From contig NZ_RBXO01000001.1 of assembly GCF_003634935.1 (NCBI RefSeq), positions 2,939,501 through 3,003,500 of the forward strand: a stretch of DNA of 64,000 nucleotides, read 5' to 3'. Below the pieces are notes generated by a model that made no database searches, was not told where the DNA came from, and was given only the letters and a program-made list of their open reading frames with translations. Below, one piece after another: positions 56,624-64,000 of this stretch. How positions within the stretch are numbered: position 1 is the stretch's first letter; each line of letters opens with the position of its first letter. The position numbers and the translations under genes are program-made. The stretch is from Saccharothrix australiensis (GTDB taxonomy: Bacteria; Actinomycetota; Actinomycetes; Mycobacteriales; Pseudonocardiaceae).

Positions 56624-57157
56624 TCAGCGGCTGCTCGACACCGCGCGGGGCACCGGCCCGACGTCCGAGCGCCGACCGGGCAGCCGCGCGGCGTGGCGCT
56701 GCCCCGGACCGGGCCCGCCCCGCGCGGCCAGCGCGTCGGCCACCGCACCGGTGGCGAAGGCGTAGACCGACTTGTGCAGCAGGTCCACCAGCAGCTCCGA
56801 ACGCGGCCACGTCCGGGGCGGCGCGCCGACACCGGTGGCGTTCTCCAGGATCTGGTCGTTGGTCAGCCGCACCACGGTGAACATCGCCGACGCCACCGGA
56901 CCGCGCAGCCCCGCGTTGGCCATCAGCGACCGCACCACCCCGGCGAGCGCGCCCTGTCCGAAGTGCATGGCCAGGTTGACCGCGCGCGGCTGCTTCCCGG
57001 CCTGCTCGGGCATCCCGAGCAGCCGCTCCAGCACCCTGGCCGGCACGTGCGAGTCGGGCCGCCCGGTCACCCGCTGCTCCAGCTTCTCCCCGATGGTCAT
57101 CACGGCCGCGCCGGCCGCGCCGGCCACCAGCCCCTGCCACAGCGCACGCTTCACCAT
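56624..57157 (-). CDS. Hypothetical protein with glycine/alanine-rich membrane-like N-terminus
   Basis: A 177-residue protein beginning MVKRALWQGLVAGAAGAAVM. An N-terminal amphipathic or membrane helix is followed by ARVLERLLGMPEQAG, a second Gly-rich helix (MHFGQGALAGVVRSLMANAG) and an Arg/Pro-rich tail. It resembles small actinobacterial membrane proteins of unknown function. It lies upstream of the coxL operon on the same strand, with a gap of about 300 bp. Confidence 0.65.
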   Translation of the reverse strand: MVKRALWQGLVAGAAGAAVMTIGEKLEQRVTGRPDSHVPARVLERLLGMPEQAGKQPRAVNLAMHFGQGALAGVVRSLMANAGLRGPVASAMFTVVRLTNDQILENATGVGAPPRTWPRSELLVDLLHKSVYAFATGAVADALAARGGPGPGQRHAARLPGRRSDVGPVPRAVSSSR

Positions 57158-57336
57158 GCCCACCGGCTACCCCGTGCGCGGCGGCCTACCCGCACGCCGT
57201 CGCTCCGGTGCGCGAGCGGGCGTCGGCGCAGTGCGCGGTCGAGGTGAGCAGCCGCCGCGCGGCCGTGGTTGGCGGGGGCGTCGGTGGGTAATCGGACTGT
57301 TCGGAGCCGCCGTGCTCCCGTCGAAAGGGGTCAGCC

Positions 57337-58149
57337 GTGCCGGACGACTCGCTGTTCTTCGTCGGCAACGCCACCACCGTCCTCCGCATGGGCCCGTTCA
57401 CGCTGCTGACCGATCCCAATTTCCTGCACAGAGGACAGTGGGCGTACTTCGGCCAGGGACTGTTCTCCCGGCGGCGCGCGGACCCCGCGCTGGAGATCGC
57501 CGACCTGCCCCCGCTGGACGCCGTCGTGCTGTCGCACTTCCACGGTGACCACTTCGACCGGGTCGCGGCGCGCGAGCTGGACCGCGACCTGCCGATCCTG
57601 ACCACCGCGCACGCGGCGAAGCGGTTGGCGCGGCGGGGTTTCCGCGAGCCGGTCGTGCTGGCCAGGTGGTCGGAGCAGGTGTTGACCAAGGGCGAGGCGG
57701 TGCTGACCGTGACGGCCCTGCCGGGCAGGCACGCGCTGGGCCCGGTGGCCGCGCTGCTGCCGCCGGTGATGGGCAGCCTGGTCGAGTACCGCGCCCGACC
57801 CGGCGCGCCGCCGCTGCGCGTGTACTTCAGCGGCGACACGCTGGTCCACGACGACCTCCGCGAGATCCGGGAGCGCTACCCCTCGATCGACGTGGCCGTG
57901 GTGCACCTGGGCGGCACCAAGTTCCTCGGCATCCTGCTGACGATGGACGGCACGCAGGGCGTCGACCTGCTGGAACTGCTCCGCCCCCGGCACGCCGTCC
58001 CGGTGCACTACGACGACTACGGCCTGATGAAGTCCCCGCTGTCCGACTTCGCCGCCGAGGTGACCCGCCGCGGCCCCGCCGCCGAGGTCACCTACCTCGA
58101 CCGCGGCGACACGTACGTGCTGCCGCCGCCGGCCGACCCGACGCGGTGA
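57337..58149 (+). CDS. MBL-fold metallo-hydrolase (UlaG/NAPE-PLD-like)
   Basis: A 270-residue metallo-beta-lactamase-fold protein. The metal motif is LSHFHGDHFD (His67, His69, Asp71, His72), a further His lies in ALPGRHALG, Asp in VYFSGDTLVHDD and His in VPVHYDDYGLM. The GTG start follows AAAGGGGTC. Members hydrolyse phosphodiester or lactone bonds. The substrate here is unknown. Confidence 0.88.
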   Translation: MPDDSLFFVGNATTVLRMGPFTLLTDPNFLHRGQWAYFGQGLFSRRRADPALEIADLPPLDAVVLSHFHGDHFDRVAARELDRDLPILTTAHAAKRLARRGFREPVVLARWSEQVLTKGEAVLTVTALPGRHALGPVAALLPPVMGSLVEYRARPGAPPLRVYFSGDTLVHDDLREIRERYPSIDVAVVHLGGTKFLGILLTMDGTQGVDLLELLRPRHAVPVHYDDYGLMKSPLSDFAAEVTRRGPAAEVTYLDRGDTYVLPPPADPTR

Positions 58150-58259
58150 GCGGCCGACCACCGGCGCCTCCGTCCGAAGAGGGCGGCCGGGGCCGTGGTC
58201 CAGGTGAACGGTTCACCCGTGGGAGAGGTGGTTCCGGCGGGCGACGGAACGGGTACCTC

Positions 58260-58757
58260 GTGCCCGTGGACGACTTTCTGGGCATCTACCTCCGGGACCA
58301 GCTCGCGATGGGCGTGTTGTGGCGCGAGCTGGCGCGACGTGCCCAGCGGAACAACCGCGGCACCGAACTCGGCGTCGCGGTGGGCGGCGTCGCGGCGGCC
58401 ATCGCGGAGGACGTCGAGACGTTCCGCGCGATCATGGGGCGGCTCGGCGTGCGCACCGACCCCGTCAAGACCGGGTTGGCGTTCGGGGCCGAACGCCTCG
58501 GCCGGCTCAAGCGCAACGGCCGGCTGGTGTCCTACTCGCCGTTGAGCAGGTTCGAGGAGCTGGAGTTCCTCGCGATGGGGATCGACGGCAAGAAGCAGCT
58601 CTGGACGACGCTGCGCGACCTCGCGGGCCTCCGGGAACGCCTGCCGGACATCGACTTCGACCACCTCATCGACCGCGCCGCACGGCAACGCGCCGACCTC
58701 GAACCCTTCCGCGTCCGCGCCGGCGCCGACGCGTTCGCCACCCGCGGCCCGCGATAG
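58260..58757 (+). CDS. Conserved all-helical hypothetical protein
   Basis: A 165-residue protein from GTG 58260 (VPVDDFLGIYLRDQLAMGVL). It is helical throughout, with WRELARRAQRNNRGTELGVA, VETFRAIMGRLGV, LGRLKRNGRLVSYSPLSRFE and the C-terminal IDFDHLIDRAARQRADLEPF. The pattern resembles ferritin-like or stress-related helical bundles common in actinomycetes, but metal ligands cannot be assigned by eye. The start is chosen because upstream sequence is shadowed by the MBL gene. Confidence 0.7.
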   Translation: MPVDDFLGIYLRDQLAMGVLWRELARRAQRNNRGTELGVAVGGVAAAIAEDVETFRAIMGRLGVRTDPVKTGLAFGAERLGRLKRNGRLVSYSPLSRFEELEFLAMGIDGKKQLWTTLRDLAGLRERLPDIDFDHLIDRAARQRADLEPFRVRAGADAFATRGPR

Positions 58758-59052
58758 CCCGCGACCTCCGGACGGCGGTTCCCCGGACAGGCGGCTGCTC
58801 GGGACGCGTGGGCTCGCGCCGGCGTCGGGTCGGTTCCCTGGTTTCGTCCGTACTCCCGAGTGGTATTCCGGGCTCCCCTCGACGGCCTCCCGGATTCGTC
58901 CGACCGGGGCCGCGAGGGGATTCTCGTCGGTCAAGCAGTGTGCCGACAGCCACGCGGCTGCCCTCGTGCGGGATCGTGCCGTCGTCACGCTCGCGTGAGG
59001 GCGGCCCGCGGGCGCACCCGCGTGTTGACCACCAGCGAGCGATGAGGACACG

Positions 59053-60192
59053 ATGATCAACGCTGATCAGCCCCTTCCGGACGCCGACGTGCCGACCCTG
59101 GGTGTGGAGGAGGAGTTCCTGGTCGTCGACGACAGCGGCCTGCCCGTCCCGGTGGCCGGGGAGGTCGTCGAGGCGGCCAACCGGCTGGGCGCGGACCTGC
59201 AACCCGAGCTGACCAGGGTGCAGGTGGAGAGCAACACACCGGTGTGCCGCACGCTGCGCGAGGTGCGCGGGCACCTGCTGGCCGCGCGGTCGACGGCCGC
59301 GGCGGCGGCCATGCAGGCGGGGGCGCGGCTGCTCGCGGTCGGCGTGCCCCTGACCGGTCCGATGGGGCAGCCCTTCAGCGACTCCGACCGCTACCGGCGG
59401 ATCGGGGAGGGCTACGGCCTGCTGGCCGCCGAGCACGGCGTGTGCGGCTGTCACGTGCACGTCGCCGTGCCGGACCGCGAGACCGCGGTGCAGGTGTGCA
59501 ACCACCTCCGGCCCTGGTTGCCGGTGCTGCTCGCGTTGACCGCGAACTCCCCGATCCACCAGGGCGTCGACACCGGCTGCGCGAGCTGGCGGTCGGTGCT
59601 CAACAGCCGCTGGCCGTGTTCCGGCGCGCCGCCGTACTTCACGTCCGCGGAGCACTACGACGCCGTGCTGGCCACGATGGTCGACAGCGGGGCGGTGCTG
59701 GACCCGGCGATGGTGTACTGGGACGTGCGGCCCTCCGACCACCTGCCCACCGTCGAGGTCCGGGTCTCCGACGTGCCCGCCACGGTCGACGAGTCGATCC
59801 TGCTCGCCGCCCTGGTGCGCGCCCTGGTCGGCACCGCCCTGGAGGCGGTGCGCCGGGGTGAGCGGGGGCTGCCGGTCACCACCGAGGCGTTGCGCGCGGC
59901 CTACTGGCGCGCCGCGCACGACGGCATCGAGGGCGACGGCGTCGACCTGTTCGGCAACCGCCGCGTGCCGGCCGCGCACCTGGTGCGGGGGCTGCTGCGC
60001 CACGTCCGGCCGGCCCTGCGCCGCAGCGGGGAGCTGCACGCGGTCAACGCCCTGCTCACCAAGGTCCTCCAGAACGGCAACGGCGCCGTCCGCCAACGGC
60101 GGGCGTTCCGGCAGCGCGGGCGGATCGAGGACGTGGTGGCGGTCCTGACCCGTGACACCGGTCACGACTGGCTGCCGGAAACCGCCGCGTGA
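59053..60192 (+). CDS. YbdK-type carboxylate-amine ligase (glutamate-cysteine ligase family 2)
   Basis: A 379-residue ATP-dependent ligase. Family landmarks are TLGVEEEFLVVD, ELTRVQVESNTPVCRTLREV, CGCHVHVAVPDRETAVQVCN, WPCSGAPPYFTSAEHYD, VYWDVRPSDHLPTVEVRVSD and a helical C-terminus. Such enzymes make gamma-glutamyl amides; some are weak gamma-glutamylcysteine synthetases. Actinomycetes use mycothiol and carry several paralogues, so the physiological product is uncertain. The gene is intact and monocistronic. Confidence 0.9.
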   Translation: MINADQPLPDADVPTLGVEEEFLVVDDSGLPVPVAGEVVEAANRLGADLQPELTRVQVESNTPVCRTLREVRGHLLAARSTAAAAAMQAGARLLAVGVPLTGPMGQPFSDSDRYRRIGEGYGLLAAEHGVCGCHVHVAVPDRETAVQVCNHLRPWLPVLLALTANSPIHQGVDTGCASWRSVLNSRWPCSGAPPYFTSAEHYDAVLATMVDSGAVLDPAMVYWDVRPSDHLPTVEVRVSDVPATVDESILLAALVRALVGTALEAVRRGERGLPVTTEALRAAYWRAAHDGIEGDGVDLFGNRRVPAAHLVRGLLRHVRPALRRSGELHAVNALLTKVLQNGNGAVRQRRAFRQRGRIEDVVAVLTRDTGHDWLPETAA

Positions 60193-60868
60193 TCGTCGGG
60201 TCGACGCTCGCGCCGGCGTACGCGCACCGACCCCCGGCCTCGGCCGGGCAGTGACGACCGGGGCGTGGCGGAGCCGGGACCGGCGGGGTCGCCCGCGTAG
60301 TCGGTCGGCCACGCCCGGCCGCTGGTCGGGGCCGTGATCACGTCAAGGCGGTGTGCGCCCGGCACCTGGTCGATCGACCGACGTGCCAGGGTCGGTGGCG
60401 GTGCGGCGCTGGTCGAGGCGGACCGGGTCGGTGATCGGAGGGGAACTCCCGGCCGGGCCGGGTCTCCGCGCGGTCGATGTCGCCCACCACGGACGGGGGC
60501 GGCGGCGGAGCTGTTCCGCGTGATCCTCTCCGAGGACGACGTGCAGGCCGGGATCGACCGCACGGCCGGGCCCACGCGGACGGCGCGGAGTTCGTGGGCG
60601 GGGATGCCGGCCGGGCGCGCCCGACGCAGGTGGGACCGGCCTGCCCGGACCACGCTCGACCCGTGATCCGGCCGGTGGCGCCGCGGCCTCGACACCGGTG
60701 CTACGACGACCGGGTGATGGGTCTGGCCCGGAGGACGCGCCTGTCCCTTGACGCGTCGAAGTCCGGTGGACATCCTCGGAAGGGGTGTTCGCGCGGGTCG
60801 CGAGCACAACGCCGTCCCCGTTCGCGCGCGTCGACCGCTGTCCGGGGGTCGCGAAAGGTCGTGCGGCA
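60193..60868. other. Intergenic region upstream of the radical SAM gene, no gene recognised
   Basis: Frames are open on both strands but their translations are Arg/Pro-rich and not recognisable. It should hold the promoter of the radical SAM-LysE pair. Confidence 0.4.
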
Positions 60869-62446
60869 GTGAAAGTGCTCGTGGTCAGCCCGCCGAACTC
60901 CAACACCGTCATCGACGGCGCTTCGTGCACGGTGACGAGGCCGGAGGAACACACCGACTGGTCGGACTTCCCGAACCTCGGCGTGCTCACCCTCGCCTCC
61001 GCCCTCCGCGCCGTGCCCGGCGTGGAACCCGTCTACCTCGACGGAACGGTGATGCCCTGGCCGGAAGTGCCGGCCTACGTCGAGGACAACGCGGGCGACA
61101 TCCTGGCCCTGTGCGTCAGCGCCCTCACCGCGACCTACGAAGCCGGCCTGCACCTGTGCCGCGCGGCGAAGCGGATCAACCCCCGGATCGTCACGATCTT
61201 CGGCAACGACCACATCACCGCGCTGCCCCGGGAGTGCATGTCCGCCCGGCGCGGGGTGATCGACTACGCGTTCGTCGGCAACGAGGTGGTCGGCGGCTTC
61301 GTCGCGTTCGTCGCCGCGCTGGCGCAGGGGCGCGAGCCGGCGGGCGGCTACGCCGGGCTGCTCGCCTACCGCGACGGCGAACTGCGCGGCGAGGCCCAGC
61401 GCCCGGAGCCGATCTACACCGCGCTGGACTACTCCCTGATCGACCGCGGCTTCGACCACTCGCGGCTGTACCGCGACAACTTCGCCAAGCGCGTCTCGCC
61501 CACGTTCCACGAGCTCACCGGACGCCGCGTGCACGCCGGGGTGCCGGTGGAGATCGGGCGCGGGTGCATCAAGTTCGCCCGCGACGACGCGTGTTCGTTC
61601 TGCTCGATCCAGTTCGGCGGCCTGTGGCGGAACTCGGTGCCGGACGCGGAGACGGCCTGGGAGGTCGTCCGCGCCGCCCACGACGAGGGTTTCGACTACC
61701 TCTACCTGACCTCGGACGAGCTGCCGCTGACGTTCGGGAAGCTGCTGCGCGGGATGGCGGCCGCGCCGCCCGGCTGGTGGAGCGCGCTGCCCGAGGACGA
61801 CCGGCCGGTGCTGGTCGGCTACGCGCGCGCCGACGGGCTGTCCGACGAGCGGCGCGCGACGACGTTGCGGTCGCTCGGCGTCCGCCAGCTCATGGTGGGC
61901 CTCGACGCGGGCACGCCGACCTCGTTGCGCGCGATGAACAAGCCGCTGGTGTCGATCCGCGAGGCGAACTCCCCGTTCGGGGCGGAGAAGATGTTCGACC
62001 ACAACGTGCGTGCGCTGAAGTCGGCCGAGAACGCGGGCCTGCTGCTCAAGGTCGGCTTCGTCGTCGGCCACCTCGGCATGGACGAGCGGCTGCTGCGGGA
62101 GAACGTGGACTCGATGAAGGCGATGCTGGACTCCGGCGTGGGCAGCATCGCGTCGCTGGACGTCGAGGTGCTGTCACCGGAACCGGGTTCGCTCGACTTC
62201 AAGATGCTGCTCGACCCGGCCGGCGCGCTGGCGCGGGCGCGGGAACTCGGTGTCACGCTGCCGGACCGGAACCGGCACGAGGAGCTGGCGCGGCGGTGGC
62301 GCGACACCGACCTGATCGACCGGGAGTCGGCGATGGCGGACTACGTCGAGGCGGTGATGCCCGGCCTGACCCTCGACGACCTCGCGGCGGCGCGCGCCGA
62401 AGTGCGCCGGTACGGCAAGGGCCTCGGCGTCACGATCGGCGGGTGA
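60869..62446 (+). CDS. Cobalamin-binding radical SAM protein with unusual CX8CX2C cluster motif
   Basis: A 525-residue protein from GTG 60869 (VKVLVVSPPNSNTVIDGAS). Residues 1-190 look like a B12-binding Rossmann domain (FPNLGVLTLASALRAVPGVE, ILALCVSALTATYEAGLHLC, YAFVGNEVVGG), without the classic DxHxxG. The radical SAM barrel starts VEIGRGCIKFARDDACSFCS: cysteines 233, 242 and 245 are spaced CX8CX2C instead of CX3CX2C. YLTSDELPL, VGYARADGL, LMVGLDAGT and VGFVVGHLGMD follow the barrel strands. It probably methylates or rearranges a small molecule or peptide. It is 4 bp from the LysE-type exporter, so the product may be exported. Confidence 0.82.
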   Translation: MKVLVVSPPNSNTVIDGASCTVTRPEEHTDWSDFPNLGVLTLASALRAVPGVEPVYLDGTVMPWPEVPAYVEDNAGDILALCVSALTATYEAGLHLCRAAKRINPRIVTIFGNDHITALPRECMSARRGVIDYAFVGNEVVGGFVAFVAALAQGREPAGGYAGLLAYRDGELRGEAQRPEPIYTALDYSLIDRGFDHSRLYRDNFAKRVSPTFHELTGRRVHAGVPVEIGRGCIKFARDDACSFCSIQFGGLWRNSVPDAETAWEVVRAAHDEGFDYLYLTSDELPLTFGKLLRGMAAAPPGWWSALPEDDRPVLVGYARADGLSDERRATTLRSLGVRQLMVGLDAGTPTSLRAMNKPLVSIREANSPFGAEKMFDHNVRALKSAENAGLLLKVGFVVGHLGMDERLLRENVDSMKAMLDSGVGSIASLDVEVLSPEPGSLDFKMLLDPAGALARARELGVTLPDRNRHEELARRWRDTDLIDRESAMADYVEAVMPGLTLDDLAAARAEVRRYGKGLGVTIGG

Positions 62447-62450
62447 GCGC

Positions 62451-63071
62451 ATGACCGGCACGGCGCTGCTCGGGTTCGCGGGCCTGTGCCTGCTGCTGGC
62501 CATCGCTCCGGGACCGGACACCTTCCTCGTGCTGCGGTACGGCTTGGCCGGCCCTCGTTTCGGCGTGCTGGCGGCGGCGGGGTCGGCGATCGGCTCGCTG
62601 TTCTGGGCGGCGGCCGTGGCGCTGGGGCTGGCGGACCTGCTGCGCTCCTCGCCCACCGCGTTCCTCGTGGTGAAGGTCGTCGGCGGCCTCTACCTGCTGT
62701 ACCTGGGGGTGGTCGGGTTCCTCCGCCGCGACGAGGTGGTCGACCCGGGCGGTGGGGGACCGGTGCGGTCGCGGTGGGGCCCGTCGTTCCGGTCGGGTGT
62801 GCTCTCGTGCCTGCTCAACCCGAAGGTCGGCTTGTTCTTCCTGGCGGTGGTGCCGCAGTTCCTGCCCGCCGAGGCCATCGCCGTGGGCACGATCATGGTG
62901 CTCGGCCTGGTCGACGCGGTGGTGGCGTTCGGTTGGCTGGCGGCGCTGGTGGCCGGCGCGGCCAGGGCGGTCGGGTGGCTGCGCCGGCCCCGGGTGTCGC
63001 GCGGGCTGGCGGGCCTGAGTTCCGTCGCGTTGTGCGCACTGGGCGTCGGCACCATCGCCGCGGTCATCTGA
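62451..63071 (+). CDS. LysE/RhtB-family exporter
   Basis: A 206-residue membrane protein with six helices. The family signature is FAGLCLLLAIAPGPDTFLVL at the N-terminus, then FGVLAAAGSAIGSLFWAAAV, YLLYLGVVGFLRRD and FRSGVLSCLLNPKVGLFFLA. These carriers export amino acids and analogues. It starts 4 bp after the radical SAM stop, so the two are a translational unit. Confidence 0.9.
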   Translation: MTGTALLGFAGLCLLLAIAPGPDTFLVLRYGLAGPRFGVLAAAGSAIGSLFWAAAVALGLADLLRSSPTAFLVVKVVGGLYLLYLGVVGFLRRDEVVDPGGGGPVRSRWGPSFRSGVLSCLLNPKVGLFFLAVVPQFLPAEAIAVGTIMVLGLVDAVVAFGWLAALVAGAARAVGWLRRPRVSRGLAGLSSVALCALGVGTIAAVI

Positions 63072-63076
63072 CGCGC

Positions 63077-63250
63077 GTGCGGTGGCGTCCACCGGTTCGA
63101 CCTCGCCGAGGGCCTGCAACGCGTCACAGCGCGGGCGGTCACCGCGAACCGCCTCACCGAGCGCGATGCCGAGCGGTGGCCGCACCACCTCGCCACCGAA
63201 CCGGTCTTCGCCTCCGTGACGCTGTTCATCGTGGCGGCGACGGTGGACCC
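63077..63250 (+). pseudogene. C-terminal remnant of a SAM-dependent methyltransferase
   Basis: The frame reads GVHRFDLAEGLQRVTARAVT then ANRLTERDAERWPHHLATEP and VFASVTLFIVAATV, which matches the tail of actinobacterial small-molecule methyltransferases (LTxxxAERWLxHLATEPFFASVTLFIV pattern, from memory). Motif I and the catalytic half are absent. Confidence 0.5.
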
Positions 63251-63560
63251 GGCGGCCCCCGGCGCGCGCTCGGCGGCCTGGAAGTCGCGCAGCGCCCACT
63301 CGTCCTGCGGCGCGGGGCGCACCCCGGTCGAGGCGGGCGGCACGCCGTCGTCCACCCGTGGGCCGGTCCACGCGCCCGGTTCCGCCCGCACCGCCGCCCC
63401 GCACGCCAGCCGCAGCTCCGGGTCCTCCGGGTCGGTGGCCGGCAGCCGGCGCGCGGGACGCGGCAGTGCCAGCGGATCTCCGTGCCGGAGGTGGCGGGTC
63501 GGTGGCGGCGGTGGTGGACGCGGCGGCCGACGGTCGGGCCGATCCGGACTGGGGTGGGCG
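63251..63560. other. Non-coding stretch, nothing recognised
   Basis: High-GC sequence with open but meaningless frames. Confidence 0.3.
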
Positions 63561-63701
63561 CTAGCCGGCCCCCGGGTCGGGGTCGAGGTCGAGGGCGCAC
63601 GCGGTCGTGGCCATGCGCAGCACCGCCTCGGCGTCACCGCCGTCGACCACCTTCGCCGTGATCTCGCTCGACACGGCGGCGATCCGGTCGGGAGCGGCCA
63701 C
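63561..63701 (-). pseudogene. Possible N-terminal fragment of a GAF/ANTAR-type protein
   Basis: The frame reads VAAPDRIAAVSSEITAKVVD then GGDAEAVLRMATTACALDLD before a stop. The helical pattern resembles the start of GAF-ANTAR regulators, one of which lies next to it. Only about 46 residues remain. Confidence 0.3.
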
Positions 63702-63744
63702 CTCGGCAGCACACGAACCGCTCCCGGCGCGGCGCGGTGGCGGG

Positions 63745-64000
63745 TCAGTCCGCGAGCTGGTCGAGGGGGAGGCGACGTGCCAGCACGTCGCGTGCGACGT
63801 CGAGCACCGACCTCCGGCTCGCGAAGGCGTGCGCCCGCAGCCTGGCGAAGGCGTCCTCCAGGCTGATCCGCAGCTGTGCCGCGAGCATCCCGGTGGCGAT
63901 GTTGACGTCCTGGTAGGAGACCTCGACGCGCACACCGCCACCCGTGGTGTCGCTGTGGTCGAGCAGCCACAGGACCGTCAGGTCGGCCAGCACGGCGGCG
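63745..64000 (-). CDS. ANTAR-domain regulator (partial, runs off the right edge)
   Basis: The C-terminal part of a GAF-ANTAR protein: AAVLADLTVLWLLDHSD (end of the GAF part), then VEVSYQDVNIATGMLAAQLR, ISLEDAFARLRAHAFASRRS and VLDVARDVLARRLPLDQLAD. The IATGMLAAQL...AFARLRAHA three-helix pattern is ANTAR, an RNA-binding antiterminator fold. The N-terminus lies beyond 64000. Confidence 0.8.
   Translation of the reverse strand, partial: AAVLADLTVLWLLDHSDTTGGGVRVEVSYQDVNIATGMLAAQLRISLEDAFARLRAHAFASRRSVLDVARDVLARRLPLDQLAD

Noticed and set aside
54061..56880. Long plus-strand open frame opposite coxL
   Set aside because: Shadow of coxL; Arg/Gly/His-rich with no recognisable content.

Overview
The window is high-GC actinomycete DNA, most like the Pseudonocardiaceae (Saccharothrix, Actinosynnema or Lentzea). 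This rests on codon usage, frequent GTG starts, an SsgB-type sporulation protein beside a TIGR02611 membrane protein, actinomycete-style NB-ARC/TPR proteins and ANTAR signalling. The genus is inferred from gene content, not demonstrated.

Left part (1-16.7 kb): a defence island. It opens with a type I-E CRISPR-Cas operon on the minus strand (cas3-casA-casB, running off the left edge). A small membrane protein and an IS5-family element follow, and the element abuts a single orphan CRISPR repeat. Then come two NB-ARC/TPR (NLR-like) proteins that each carry a short amyloid-like motif at the N-terminus, one of them in an operon with a DUF6879 protein. A frameshifted relaxase remnant and an eight-repeat CRISPR array follow. 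The array reads on the minus strand and its repeats decay towards the distal (left) end. The block ends with a broken IS5-type transposase and a pentapeptide-repeat gene cut by one in-frame TGA.

Middle-left (16.7-29.6 kb): integrative-element territory. It holds two remnants of a DNA cytosine methyltransferase, a TIGR04141 (DUF6119) protein, another IS5-family element and a PAPS-reductase-like gene, followed by an excisionase and an intact tyrosine integrase whose stop codon lies inside tRNA-Val(GAC). tRNA-Cys and tRNA-Gly follow. A short core segment (ssgB and the TIGR02611 gene) separates this from tRNA-Val(CAC), where a second, frameshifted integrase with its own excisionase was inserted. 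A tRNA-Pro-like 3' end and IS debris lie beyond.

Middle (29.8-47.4 kb): polymorphic-toxin territory. A giant secreted GDSL/LamG protein is divergent from a 2114-residue secreted Rhs protein with a C-terminal nuclease-like toxin and a candidate immunity gene. Downstream is a graveyard of recombinase and transposase fragments that hides an orphan Rhs C-terminus of the colicin E3 RNase type with its own immunity candidate.

Right part (47.4-64 kb): a more ordinary accessory or chromosomal stretch. It contains an MFS exporter, a TetR regulator divergent from a ketopantoate-reductase-like gene with two clear operators, a methyltransferase, a three-subunit molybdenum hydroxylase operon (coxL-coxM-coxS order), an MBL-fold hydrolase, a YbdK-type ligase, a cobalamin-binding radical SAM enzyme coupled to a LysE-type exporter, a methyltransferase remnant and a partial ANTAR protein.
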